64,000 nucleotides of DNA from Nitrobacter sp963807355 (GTDB lineage: Bacteria > Pseudomonadota > Alphaproteobacteria > Rhizobiales > Xanthobacteraceae): the NCBI GenBank assembly GCA_963807355.1, contig CAWEBX010000002.1, positions 1 through 64,000 on the forward strand. Direction: 5' to 3'. Shown here piece by piece: positions 1 through 8,955 of this stretch; the first letter of the stretch is position 1, and each line of letters opens with the position of its first letter. The translations under genes and the position numbers were made by a program. The notes below the pieces were generated by a model that saw only the letters and a program-made list of their open reading frames with translations, was not told the origin of the DNA and did not search any database.

Positions 1-549
1 TTCGAACTGAAAAACCAGCCGATGCCCATGCTGGTTTATTGGCTGAAGAGGGCTAAAGCGAGAATTGATGAGGTCACGAAGGGTGCAGAGACAGCGGGCG
101 AATACTCAGAAGCCGAGATGGCTTCTGCAATGGACTGCTTCAATGAGATTTTCGATGTCATTGTGAATGCCCAATGCAGCTTGGCCTCTGACGTTGCATC
201 GCAGATGCAGGCTGTTGTGAACTACCTTGACTGTCTCAATAGCGATAGCATTGAGGACGCGATCGATTTCCCTCAGTTCCGGAACATCGCGGCAAACCTG
301 AAGCGCGCCACGGCTTTCCGACAGCCGAGAAAACGTCTCGGCAATGCAACGAAAGGACGGCGGCTAACCCGCGTGGGACTGCTGCAACGCTATCAGTCAT
401 TTCTCATGCAGGAGCTTTTCACCCTGAGCACCGAGCTCTATGGCGATCCACAATACGCATTGCAATTCATTTCCTTCGACGATGCCGTGCACACGGCGCT
501 GGCCGTCCTGAAGTCACTCAAAGTCGACACCGAGAACGTGGAGCGCTGA
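1..549 (+). CDS. hypothetical protein, 5' end probably outside the window
   Basis: The reading frame is open from base 1; the first ATG is at 22 but has no clear ribosome binding site, so the gene probably starts to the left. The visible part is about 180 residues, mostly helical, without membrane segments, signal peptide or any motif I recognise; the C-terminal half is basic in its middle and ends in an acidic tail. It lies directly upstream of an integrase and is less GC-rich than the core genes further right, which fits cargo of an integrated element. No function can be assigned. Confidence 0.6.
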   Translation, partial: FELKNQPMPMLVYWLKRAKARIDEVTKGAETAGEYSEAEMASAMDCFNEIFDVIVNAQCSLASDVASQMQAVVNYLDCLNSDSIEDAIDFPQFRNIAANLKRATAFRQPRKRLGNATKGRRLTRVGLLQRYQSFLMQELFTLSTELYGDPQYALQFISFDDAVHTALAVLKSLKVDTENVER

Positions 550-671
550 CAATGTTACAGTTTCCTGTTTCCAGCTCTATCAATGCTATTCTAGGGTCTT
601 CGCGGTCTGTTGATGACACCACGTTCGACCGCATCCGCCACCACGGCCGACGACATCGCAAAGGATCTGTG

Positions 672-1940
672 ATGGTCGAGTTGCCACGCTACGTCATCGC
701 CAAGAGGCTGTCGACGGGCGCGACCAGCTTTTACTTCAACGTGCCGGTACTCTATCGGAAGCGCGGCTGCCCGGTTCGAAACGCGCCGCTCGGCGTGGAC
801 TTTGGCGCAATGATTGGGCGAGCCCGCACCTTGAACGAACTGGTCGATGAATGGCTGGATGCTCGGCGCGGTCTACCGGTTTCAGGAGAAGCTGCGCCAC
901 GGATCGGTACAGTCGATTGGCTTTTTCGCGAATACAAGGGGAGCAACGCCTACACCGAAAAGGTGTCAAAGGTGTCTCGTCCGAGCTACGAGAAAACCAT
1001 GCGGATGATAGGCAACACGCTCACCAAGAAAGGTGACCGTGTCGGCTCGCGTCCGATCAAGTCGGTCACGCCGCGCGGCGCCGACAAACTCTATGACATC
1101 TTCATTCAGGGAAAGAACGGGTTGAGGCTACGGCAGGGCGAGAAAGCCGTCGGCCTGTGCCGCAAGGCATGGCGCGTGGTCCATCGCCTCTTTCCCGAAG
1201 AGTTCGACCCGAAGATTCCGAACCCGTGGCTTGGCGTCACCATGAAAACGCGGGTGAAGGTCACGAAGCCCGCGGTGACGCGCGAACAGGTCTACAAGTT
1301 CGCTCACGGCTGCATCAAGGAGGGCGAAGTCGAGGCCGCCGCAGCTGCGGTGATCTGTTTCGAATGGCTGCAGCGTCCGGAGAACGTCATCGGCGGTCAT
1401 CTGATGTGGAGCGACTACAGATCACCAAAGAGCCCTTCCGTTATCCGAATTCTGCACCACAAGACCGGGGCGATCGTTCTGCATCCCCTTGAGGAGCAAA
1501 CACCGACAGGCCTGGTGAAGTTCTACGAAGAAGCCGAGGAAGTCCTCTCGCATTTGAAGCGCCGCGGCGTGTCGATGATCTTGCGCGAGGTGTCGACGGG
1601 TAAATCGAAGCCTTTCGCGCACAGCACCATGCAACACATCGTACAGCGCATGCGGAAGAAGCTGAAGCTGCCGCCCATCTTCACTCTCGATGCGTGCCGG
1701 CACGGCGGGATGACCGAACTTGAAGAAGCAGAGCTGACCGATGGCCAGGGTCGCGCGCTGTCGGCGCATCGAACGCAGCAGTCCTATGAGGGGTACGCCA
1801 GGCGCAACATGACGCGCGCGCTTTCAGCTACCCGAAAACGTCACGCGCACCGCCTCGCGAACGCTTCGGCAACATCTATTCAGAATGAGGCAGGTGAACC
1901 CATTCAGAATGAAAAATTGAGAAACGGGAAAAGCGCATGA
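672..1940 (+). CDS. tyrosine-type site-specific integrase at tRNA-Gln
   Basis: Phage/island-type tyrosine recombinase of about 422 residues. The C-terminal catalytic half shows the first arginine in a WLQRPEN box, a second box DACRHGG where Asp replaces the usual first His of HxxR, then a box-II His in SAHR and the nucleophile Tyr in SYEGYA. The N-terminal part should bind arm-type sites. ATG 672 is preceded by AAGGA at 6 bases and gives the family-like N-terminus; an in-frame ATG at 552, with its own GGAG, would add 40 residues of unlikely character. The stop lies 17 bases from the 3' end of tRNA-Gln, the classic position for an integrase that uses the tRNA as its attachment site. The element extends left, out of the window. 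Confidence 0.85.
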   Translation: MVELPRYVIAKRLSTGATSFYFNVPVLYRKRGCPVRNAPLGVDFGAMIGRARTLNELVDEWLDARRGLPVSGEAAPRIGTVDWLFREYKGSNAYTEKVSKVSRPSYEKTMRMIGNTLTKKGDRVGSRPIKSVTPRGADKLYDIFIQGKNGLRLRQGEKAVGLCRKAWRVVHRLFPEEFDPKIPNPWLGVTMKTRVKVTKPAVTREQVYKFAHGCIKEGEVEAAAAAVICFEWLQRPENVIGGHLMWSDYRSPKSPSVIRILHHKTGAIVLHPLEEQTPTGLVKFYEEAEEVLSHLKRRGVSMILREVSTGKSKPFAHSTMQHIVQRMRKKLKLPPIFTLDACRHGGMTELEEAELTDGQGRALSAHRTQQSYEGYARRNMTRALSATRKRHAHRLANASATSIQNEAGEPIQNEKLRNGKSA

Positions 1941-1957
1941 CTATCAATTGTTTAGCG

Positions 1958-2032
1958 TGGCTGGGGCGGGAGGGATCGAACCTCCGAATGGGGGAATCAA
2001 AATCCCCTGCCTTACCGCTTGGCTACGCCCCA
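1958..2032 (-). tRNA. tRNA-Gln (TTG)
   Basis: The complement folds into a 75-nt cloverleaf with the acceptor pair TGGGGCG/CGCCCCA, an anticodon loop reading TTG, a T-arm containing GGTTCGATCC and an encoded CCA end at 1958-1960. The 3' end faces the integrase gene, so the likely crossover (att) site lies in or next to the 3' half of this tRNA. Confidence 0.97.
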
Positions 2033-2290
2033 ACGGCCCGAAAATGCACGGAACATAGTCTCGCAGACTTTCTCGAGCCCCGCCGGTCTACAGACAGTGC
2101 CCTGTCTTTTCAACCGGCCGGCGACGCCTGAAAGGTTGGACCCATTTCAAACCCCTTCCCGTCAACGCGGGACCGCATCCCGCCTTCCTGGAAAGGTTGA
2201 GAGCCGCGCGTTTTGGTGGAAAGACTGCTCTCGACTCATAATATGACAGGAGGCCGTCCCCTGTCAGGCCCTTGCTCCCGAGGCACCGTC

Positions 2291-4075
2291 ATGACCTATC
2301 GCGCTCCGATCAGCGACATGCTCCTTGCCCTCAACCACGGCGCCGGGCTGAAGGACGCGGTCGAGGCCGGCCATTACGGAGACTTTGATATTGAGATCAC
2401 GGCCGCGATACTGGAAGAGGCGGGCCGGTTCGCGAGCGAGGTTTTGGCGCCGCTCAACCGCGCCGGAGATCAGCATGGCGCGAGGCTGGACGATGGGCAC
2501 GTGACAACCGCGCCCGGCTGGGCCGACGCCTACCGGCGCTGGACGGCGGCGGGCTGGAACGCCGTCTCGGGGCCGGAGGATTTCGGCGGACAGGGGCTAC
2601 CGCTTGCCATCAACGCCGCCTGCACCGAAATTTGGAGCGCGGCGAATATCGCCTTCGGCCTGTGTCCGCTGCTGACACTCAGCGCGATCGAAGCGCTCCA
2701 CACCCATGGCAGCGACGCGCTGAAGGCGATTTATCTCGAAAAACTAGTGTCCGGCGACTGGACCGGCACGATGCAACTGACCGAGCCGCAGGCGGGCTCC
2801 GATGTCGGCGCCCTGCGCAGCCGGGCCGAACGCGCCCCCGACGGTAGCTACCGCATCTTCGGCACCAAGATCTTCATCACCTATGGCGACCACGACATGA
2901 CCGAGAACATCGTGCATTTCGTGCTTGCGCGACTGCCCGATGCGCCCGCCGGGACAAAGGGAATCTCGCTGTTCCTGATTCCGAAATTCCTCGTCAACGC
3001 CGACGGCTCGCTCGGCGCGCGAAACGACATCCACATTAGCGGCCTCGAGCACAAGCTCGGTATCCACGCCTCACCGACCTGCACCATGACCCTGGGCGAT
3101 GACGGCGGCGCCGTCGGCTATCTGATTGGCGAGGAAAATCGCGGCATGCGGTGCATGTTCACGATGATGAATCAGGCCCGGCTCGCCGTCGGACTCGAGG
3201 GCGTCGGCATTGCGGAACGTGCTTACCAGCAGGCGCTCGCTTATGCGCGGGAGCGCAGACAGGGACGCGCCGTCGGCGTATCCGGCGACGGCATGGACGC
3301 CATCATCGTACATCCCGACGTCAGGCGCATGCTGATGCAGATGCGCGCCCTCACCGCCGCCGCCCGCTCCATCTGCTACGCCACCGCCGTCGCACTGGAT
3401 GTCGCGGCGCGCGCGACCGATCCCGAGGTGCACGCGGCCGCCGCCACCCGCGGCGCACTTTTGACGCCGATCGCAAAGGCCTTTTCGACGGACATCGGCA
3501 ACGAGGTCGCCTCGTTCGGCATTCAAGTTCACGGCGGCATGGGGTTCATCGAGGAGACCGGCGCGGCGCAGCATTATCGCGACGCGCGCATCACCTCGAT
3601 CTACGAAGGCACCAACGGCATCCAGGCGATCGATCTGGTGACACGCAAGCTGGGGGCGGACGGCGGCGCTGCGGTGCGCGCTCTTCTCGACGAACTGTCC
3701 AAGATCGCCGCGCGCGTCGAAGCCTCGAACGATCCCGCGTTCGGCACGACCGGTACGAGACTGCGCGATGCGCTTGGGTCGCTCGAACGCGCGAGCAATT
3801 GGATTCTGGAGCGGCTGGCCTCCTCGCCAAACGATGCGCTGGCCGGCGCGACGTCGTATCTGCGGCTGTTCGGCTCGACGCTCGGCGGATGCAAACTCGC
3901 GGAAGAAGCTCTCGCAGCGCTCGATTCCAGCGAGGGGTTCGGCGACCCTTTGCGTTACGTTACGCTGGCGCGCTTCTTCGCCGAGAATGTCGCTGTGCAG
4001 GCTCCAGCGCTGGAGCGCACGGTGATCGACGGCGCGAAAGCCATCAACAGCGCCGAGGCAGTCTTGCTGGACTGA
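2291..4075 (+). CDS. acyl-CoA dehydrogenase, DmdC-like (long form)
   Basis: FAD-dependent acyl-CoA dehydrogenase of 594 residues. This is longer than the roughly 380-residue core family and matches the subgroup that has an extra C-terminal domain and includes 3-methylmercaptopropionyl-CoA dehydrogenase (DmdC). N-terminal helical domain at about 30-155, middle beta domain with the QLTEPQAGSDVGA flavin/substrate segment near 165, and a C-terminal helical domain containing RITSIYEGTNGIQA, where Glu is the family's catalytic base. ATG 2291 starts at the conserved N-terminus; upstream in-frame codons add only a non-conserved stretch. The enoyl-CoA hydratase gene follows 29 bases later, so a two-gene beta-oxidation-type operon is likely. 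The true acyl substrate cannot be read from sequence. Confidence 0.92.
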   Translation: MTYRAPISDMLLALNHGAGLKDAVEAGHYGDFDIEITAAILEEAGRFASEVLAPLNRAGDQHGARLDDGHVTTAPGWADAYRRWTAAGWNAVSGPEDFGGQGLPLAINAACTEIWSAANIAFGLCPLLTLSAIEALHTHGSDALKAIYLEKLVSGDWTGTMQLTEPQAGSDVGALRSRAERAPDGSYRIFGTKIFITYGDHDMTENIVHFVLARLPDAPAGTKGISLFLIPKFLVNADGSLGARNDIHISGLEHKLGIHASPTCTMTLGDDGGAVGYLIGEENRGMRCMFTMMNQARLAVGLEGVGIAERAYQQALAYARERRQGRAVGVSGDGMDAIIVHPDVRRMLMQMRALTAAARSICYATAVALDVAARATDPEVHAAAATRGALLTPIAKAFSTDIGNEVASFGIQVHGGMGFIEETGAAQHYRDARITSIYEGTNGIQAIDLVTRKLGADGGAAVRALLDELSKIAARVEASNDPAFGTTGTRLRDALGSLERASNWILERLASSPNDALAGATSYLRLFGSTLGGCKLAEEALAALDSSEGFGDPLRYVTLARFFAENVAVQAPALERTVIDGAKAINSAEAVLLD

Positions 4076-4104
4076 ATTCCTGCGACACCGACAGGCTCGA
4101 ACCC

Positions 4105-4863
4105 ATGGGACATCTCCTGGTCAGCGACAATGACGCCATCCGCGTCATCACTCTGCAACGCCCCGAGAAGAAGAACGCGATCACCCGGGACATGTATCGC
4201 GCGATGAGCGGTGCCATCGACAGCGCGCAGAACGATCCGGTGATCCGCTGCATCGTCATCACCGGCAACTCCGGCGTGTTCACGGCAGGCAACGACCTCG
4301 ACGATTTCCTGAAGGACGGCACTTCTGGCGGCGGCGATGAACGCGCTTCCGACGCGGTGAAATTCCTCTATTCGCTGGTGCAGAATACCAAGCCGCTGAT
4401 CGCAGCGGTGGAAGGTATCGCCGTCGGCATCGGCACCACCATGCTGTTCCATTGCGACTATGTTCTCGCCGGAAACTCGGCGACGTTTTCGACTCCTTTC
4501 ATCCATCTCGGTCTGGTTCCGGAAGGCGCATCCAGCCTGCTCGCGCCACAGTCGATCGGTTATCAGCGCGCCTTCGCTATGCTGGTGATGGGGCGCACAC
4601 TCAACGCGAATGAGGCTCGCGAGGCGGGATTCGTCAATACCGTGGTCGCGCCGGGCGAAGCCGAGGCCGAGGCCGAAAAGATCGCCCGCGAAATCTGCGC
4701 ACTGCCGACGGAAGCCGTCGCGCTTTCGCGCAAGCTTCTGAAACCGCCGCCGGAGGAGCTGACGCGCCGGATCGACCTGGAATGCCGTCTGTTTGGGGAG
4801 CGGTTGCGCTCGGAGGAAGCGATCGCTGCATTCCAGGCGTTCTTCGCCCGCAAGAAGCGATGA
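4105..4863 (+). CDS. enoyl-CoA hydratase/isomerase family protein
   Basis: Crotonase-fold protein of 252 residues, expected to hydrate or isomerise enoyl-CoA. The N-terminus carries ITLQRPEKKNAI, the oxyanion-hole region FTAGNDLDDF and a second oxyanion segment in VEGIAVGIGTT; the usual catalytic Glu pair is not obvious, so it may be an isomerase-like or divergent member. The start at 4105 matches the family N-terminus; the same frame is open far upstream only as a shadow inside the preceding gene. It follows the acyl-CoA dehydrogenase closely and probably acts on its product. Confidence 0.9.
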   Translation: MGHLLVSDNDAIRVITLQRPEKKNAITRDMYRAMSGAIDSAQNDPVIRCIVITGNSGVFTAGNDLDDFLKDGTSGGGDERASDAVKFLYSLVQNTKPLIAAVEGIAVGIGTTMLFHCDYVLAGNSATFSTPFIHLGLVPEGASSLLAPQSIGYQRAFAMLVMGRTLNANEAREAGFVNTVVAPGEAEAEAEKIAREICALPTEAVALSRKLLKPPPEELTRRIDLECRLFGERLRSEEAIAAFQAFFARKKR

Positions 4864-5053
4864 CGAGCGATAGCGAGATCCACGAGGCTCCCGCCTGCAT
4901 GGAGGACGAAAGCGCGAGCCGCGGTTCGCCCTCGCTCTTGCCGCGCCAGCCATGGTACCATGAGGCGCCAAAGCGCACTTTCGGAACCTCGCCCAACCCG
5001 ATACCATTGACTTTCGCTGCCCCGCGATGCCGACGTGGCGGCCGGGATACTGC

Positions 5054-5983
5054 ATGACAACGCTGGTTCTCACGCATGCTGCCAGTTTCGGTCATCTGAC
5101 GCCGCCCGGTCACCCGGAGCGGCCGGATCGGATTCGTGCCATCGAGGAGGTGCTGACCGGAGATCGCTTCAGGAATCTGACGCGCGGCGAGGCCCCCGAA
5201 GGATCGCTGGATTCAGTCGCTCTCTGCCACAACGAGCATTATATCGGAGAGCTCCGGCATCTCTCGCCGACAGATGGTCTGGTTTATCTCGACAGCGACA
5301 CCTCGATGTCGCCCGGGACATGGGAGGCGGCTATGCGCGGCGTCGGCGGCGCGATCGCGGCGACAGAAGCCGTCATCGCCGGCGATGCGAGCAACGCGTT
5401 CGTCGCCACGCGTCCTCCCGGACATCATGCCGAGACCGGTAGAGCGATGGGCTTCTGCTTATTCGACCAGGCAGCCATCGCGGCGAGGCATGCCCAGCGC
5501 AAGCACGGGATCGACCGCGTGGCGGTGGTCGACTTCGACGTGCACCACGGTAACGGCACGCAGGATATTTTCTGGGCCGACCGATCGGTCATGTACTGCT
5601 CGACGCACCAGATGCCGCTGTTCCCGGGCAGCGGCGCCATCAGCGAACGCGGCGATCACGACACCATCGTCAATGCGCCGTTGGCGTCCGGCGACGGCGG
5701 GGCCAAATTTCGTTCCGCGTTCGAGAACCTGATCCTTCCTCAGCTCGAGAAATTCGCGCCGGAACTCTTGGTAATCTCCGCGGGCTTTGACGCGCACAGT
5801 CGCGATCCATTGGCTAATCTCAATCTGTCCGCGAGCGATTTCGGATGGGTGACCCGTAAATTGATGGATATCGCTGACGCGACGGCAGGCGGCCGAATTG
5901 TTTCGGTGCTCGAGGGCGGCTATGATTTAAAAGGATTGCAGGATTCGGTGGCCGCGCATGTCGCCGCACTCATGGGCGCCTGA
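5054..5983 (+). CDS. histone deacetylase family protein (acetylpolyamine/AcuC type)
   Basis: Arginase/deacetylase-fold zinc hydrolase of 309 residues. Visible active-site elements in order are PPGHHAE (tandem His), DFDVHHGNGTQ (Asp and His zinc ligands), SAGFDAH (Asp ligand) and EGGYD near the C-terminus. Bacterial members remove acetyl groups from polyamines, acetoin-related substrates or proteins; the substrate here is unknown. ATG 5054 gives the conserved N-terminus MTTLVLTHAASFGHL; the same frame opens 27 bases earlier at a less likely ATG. It precedes xseB and dxs, an order I associate with this family of bacteria. Confidence 0.92.
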   Translation: MTTLVLTHAASFGHLTPPGHPERPDRIRAIEEVLTGDRFRNLTRGEAPEGSLDSVALCHNEHYIGELRHLSPTDGLVYLDSDTSMSPGTWEAAMRGVGGAIAATEAVIAGDASNAFVATRPPGHHAETGRAMGFCLFDQAAIAARHAQRKHGIDRVAVVDFDVHHGNGTQDIFWADRSVMYCSTHQMPLFPGSGAISERGDHDTIVNAPLASGDGGAKFRSAFENLILPQLEKFAPELLVISAGFDAHSRDPLANLNLSASDFGWVTRKLMDIADATAGGRIVSVLEGGYDLKGLQDSVAAHVAALMGA

Positions 5984-6049
5984 CAATGTGCCGCGACGTT
6001 CCCGAAAAACGTCATAATCCGCCCAAACAATCGAGTCGGAAAAACCCAG

Positions 6050-6301
6050 ATGGCCGAAAATGCCCCTGCTGACGTGAAGACGCTTTCCTTCGAGCATGCC
6101 ATCGAGGAACTCGAATCGATCGTCAAGCGCCTGGAGGACGGCAAGGTCGCGCTCGAGGAATCGGTCGCAATCTATGAGCGCGGAGAAGCGCTGAAACGGC
6201 GCTGCGAGGAGTTGTTGCGCCGGGCAGAAGCAAGGGTGGAGAAAATTACCACGGACGCTTCCGGCCAGGTCACAGGCACCGAGCCGCTCGACGTACAGTG
6301 A
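6050..6301 (+). CDS. xseB: exodeoxyribonuclease VII small subunit
   Basis: Small helical protein of 83 residues with the XseB signature: SFEHAIEELESIVKRLEDG followed by ALEESVAIYERGEALKRRCEELL. It binds in several copies to XseA to form exonuclease VII, which degrades single-stranded DNA in both directions. Length and motif match the family exactly. It lies between the deacetylase-like gene and dxs; xseA is not in this window. Confidence 0.95.
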   Translation: MAENAPADVKTLSFEHAIEELESIVKRLEDGKVALEESVAIYERGEALKRRCEELLRRAEARVEKITTDASGQVTGTEPLDVQ

Positions 6302-6827
6302 AGCACCGCGCGTCGCGGGAAGGCTGGCGGATCGCTATGGCATGCTCTTCAAATGGTCTTTCAAAAGGTCATCGTTATTAAGGTATTAAGAGCCCTTGAA
6401 TGAATTGTCTTTTTTTGTGGTCCCGCGGCGGCTTCCAAGGCTGCAACCTACGCTCTTCGACCACGTTAACATTTCAGTAGCCCGGTTCAGGAACTCTTGA
6501 ACCTGCGGCAGAGTCACCTCTACTCGAGTGAAAGGGGGTGCCCGTTGGCTTTGGCGGCGGGTTTGGTGTAAATGCTTCTGGAACGATGCTAACGGGCTCC
6601 GCCGCTGGCGCTCAAGTGGAGTAAGTACTTCAAGCAGCTTGCAAAAATGATTGGACTACGCGATCCGACACATAGTGACGCCTATCATAATTCCCGGCCG
6701 GAGCATCAGGTAAACTTCGGACTCACGTTTCTCAGCGCGGGAGGTTTCGTGGCTCTTGGACGCTTTTTGCGTGACCACGCCAGCGTCCGTTTGCCGCTCC
6801 CGGACATGCAAGATTGGAAATGTCGCA
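6302..6827 (+). other. long leader region between xseB and dxs, possibly structured
   Basis: About 526 bases without a convincing gene. It contains a hairpin GGTTCA/TGAACC near 6483 and a longer inverted repeat GCCCGTTGGC (about 6540) with GCTAACGGGC (about 6587) enclosing a G-rich stretch. A glycine-rich reading frame of about 28 codons (beginning VPVGFGGGFG) sits inside this structure but has no ribosome binding site. I found no match to the TPP riboswitch core. It may be a dxs leader or an unrecognised small RNA. Confidence 0.3.
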
Positions 6828-8756
6828 GTGACCGCTTTCAATAAGACCCCGCTTCTCGACACCATCCGCACCCCCGCCGACCTGCGCAAGCTCAAGGTGG
6901 AGCAGGTCCGGCAGATTGCGGACGAGTTGCGCCTGGAAACGATCGACGCGGTTTCTGTGACGGGGGGGCATTTCGGTGCCGGTCTCGGCGTGGTCGAACT
7001 CACCACGGCCATACACTACGTCTTCGATACCCCGCGCGACCGACTCATCTGGGATGTCGGCCATCAGGCCTATCCGCACAAGATTCTGACCGGCCGTCGC
7101 GACCGCATTCGCACACTGCGCACCGGCGGCGGCCTATCCGGATTCACCAAGCGCACCGAAAGCGACTACGACCCGTTCGGCGCCGCGCATTCCTCGACCT
7201 CAATCTCGGCCAGCCTCGGCATGGCGGTGGCGCGCGACCTCTCCGGCGGCAAGAACAACGTCATCGCCGTGATCGGCGACGGCGCAATGTCCGCAGGCAT
7301 GGCGTATGAGGCGATGAACAATGCCGGCGCGATGAACTCGCGGCTGATTGTCATTCTCAACGACAACGACATGTCGATCGCACCGCCGGTTGGCGCAATG
7401 TCCGCTTATCTGTCACGGCTATACTCCGGCAAGACCTATCGCTCGCTGCGCGAGGCGGCCAAGCAGCTCGGCAAGCACCTGCCTAAAATGATCGCCGACC
7501 GCGCCGAGCGCGTCGAGGAATATTCGCGCGGCTTCATGACCAACAGCGGCACGCTGTTCGAGGAACTCGGCTTCTACTATGTCGGCCCGATCGACGGTCA
7601 CAACCTCGATCACCTGTTGCCGGTGCTGAAGAACGTCCGCGACATGGAGAACGGCCCGATCCTGGTTCACGTCGTGACCCAGAAGGGCAAGGGCTATCCG
7701 CCAGCGGAGGCCGCCGCCGACAAGTATCACGCCGTGGTCAAGTTCGACATCTCCACCGGCGCGCAGTCCAAATCGAAACCGAACGCACCCGCCTATCAGA
7801 ACGTATTCGGCCAGAGTCTCGTCAAGGAAGCCGAGAAGGACGACAAGATCGTCGCCATCACCGCGGCGATGCCGTCCGGCACCGGCGTCGACATCTTCAA
7901 CAAGGCTTTCCCGAAGCGCACCTTCGATGTCGGCATTGCCGAGCAGCACGCTGTGACATTCGCCGCCGGTCTCGCTACCGAGGGTTTCAAGCCGTTCTGT
8001 GCTATCTATTCGACATTCCTGCAACGTGGGTACGATCAGGTGGTGCACGACGTGGCGATCCAGTCGCTCCCGGTGCGCTTCGCCATCGATCGTGCCGGCC
8101 TCGTCGGCGCCGATGGCGCGACACACGCCGGCTCGTTCGACAACGCTTTTCTCGGCTGCCTACCGAACATGGTCATCATGGCGGCGGCCGATGAGGCCGA
8201 GCTGGTGCATATGGTGGCGACGCAGGTCGCGATCAACGACCGCCCCAGCGCGGTACGCTATCCGCGCGGCGAAGGCCGCGGCGTCGAAATGCCGGAGGTC
8301 GGCGTTCCGCTTCCGATCGGCAAGGGCCGCATCGTCCGCTATGGCAGCAAGGTCGCACTATTGTCTTTCGGCACCCGTCTTGCCGAATGCGAAAAGGCGG
8401 CCGACGAACTTGCCGCGCATGGCCTGTCCACCACCATCGCCGACGCCCGTTTTATGAAGCCGCTCGACGTTGACCTGGTGCTGAAACTCGCGCGGGACCA
8501 CGATGTGCTTGTCACGATCGAGGAAGGCTCGGTTGGAGGCTTCGGCTCCCACGTGTTGCAGACGCTGACGGATAACGGCGCGTTGGACAACGGCCTGGTG
8601 CGGGTACGCTCGATCATCCTGCCGGACGAGTTTCTTGACCACGATACCCCGACCGCGATGTACGCTCACGCCGGGCTTGATGCCAAAGGCATCGTCGCCA
8701 AGGTATTCGAGGCACTCGGCAAGGACGTCAGCGCCGAGACCGTCAAGCTGGCCTGA
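6828..8756 (+). CDS. dxs: 1-deoxy-D-xylulose-5-phosphate synthase
   Basis: Condenses pyruvate and glyceraldehyde 3-phosphate to 1-deoxy-D-xylulose 5-phosphate, the entry step of the MEP isoprenoid pathway, using thiamine diphosphate. The thiamine-binding segment is GDGAMSAGMAYEAMNNA, followed by the transketolase pyrimidine domain with GIAEQHAVTFAAG and the DRAGLVGADGATH segment, and a C-terminal transketolase domain ending near residue 640. GTG 6828 is chosen as start because it gives the family N-terminus (TAFNKTPLLDTI) and has GGAAA about 8 bases upstream; a TTG at 6756 would add 24 unlikely residues. A hairpin follows the stop. Confidence 0.95.
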   Translation: MTAFNKTPLLDTIRTPADLRKLKVEQVRQIADELRLETIDAVSVTGGHFGAGLGVVELTTAIHYVFDTPRDRLIWDVGHQAYPHKILTGRRDRIRTLRTGGGLSGFTKRTESDYDPFGAAHSSTSISASLGMAVARDLSGGKNNVIAVIGDGAMSAGMAYEAMNNAGAMNSRLIVILNDNDMSIAPPVGAMSAYLSRLYSGKTYRSLREAAKQLGKHLPKMIADRAERVEEYSRGFMTNSGTLFEELGFYYVGPIDGHNLDHLLPVLKNVRDMENGPILVHVVTQKGKGYPPAEAAADKYHAVVKFDISTGAQSKSKPNAPAYQNVFGQSLVKEAEKDDKIVAITAAMPSGTGVDIFNKAFPKRTFDVGIAEQHAVTFAAGLATEGFKPFCAIYSTFLQRGYDQVVHDVAIQSLPVRFAIDRAGLVGADGATHAGSFDNAFLGCLPNMVIMAAADEAELVHMVATQVAINDRPSAVRYPRGEGRGVEMPEVGVPLPIGKGRIVRYGSKVALLSFGTRLAECEKAADELAAHGLSTTIADARFMKPLDVDLVLKLARDHDVLVTIEEGSVGGFGSHVLQTLTDNGALDNGLVRVRSIILPDEFLDHDTPTAMYAHAGLDAKGIVAKVFEALGKDVSAETVKLA

Positions 8757-8795
8757 GCATCACATGATGCGCTCGCCGTTATTGCGCGCTCGCGA

Positions 8796-8819
8796 CAAAA
8801 TTGGCCCTTGCCAATTTTG
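8796..8819 (+). terminator. perfect hairpin after dxs, probable terminator
   Basis: Arms CAAAATTGGC and GCCAATTTTG with loop CCTT form a 10-bp perfect stem 40 bases after the dxs stop. The T-run is inside the right arm rather than after it, so termination is plausible but not textbook. The following 80 bases look like a degraded dispersed repeat (GATTGCTTCGTCGC) rather than a gene. Confidence 0.5.
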
Positions 8820-8955
8820 CGCTGGGCCAAGCAATCCAGCGCTGCACGCGAAGACCCGATTGCTTCGTCGCAAGTGCTCTTCGTAATGAAGACGATATAA
8901 ATCGTCCACGCGCATCGGATCGGTTTCCGGCCGGTCTCAAGGCTTTGAGCTCACC

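Noticed and set aside
3955..5073. Long minus-strand frame of 372 codons
   Set aside because: Antisense to the end of the acyl-CoA dehydrogenase and all of the enoyl-CoA hydratase; arginine-rich with no domain, a GC-driven shadow.
6302..6827. TPP riboswitch in front of dxs
   Set aside because: The CUGAGA and ACCUGAUCUGG-like core elements are missing.
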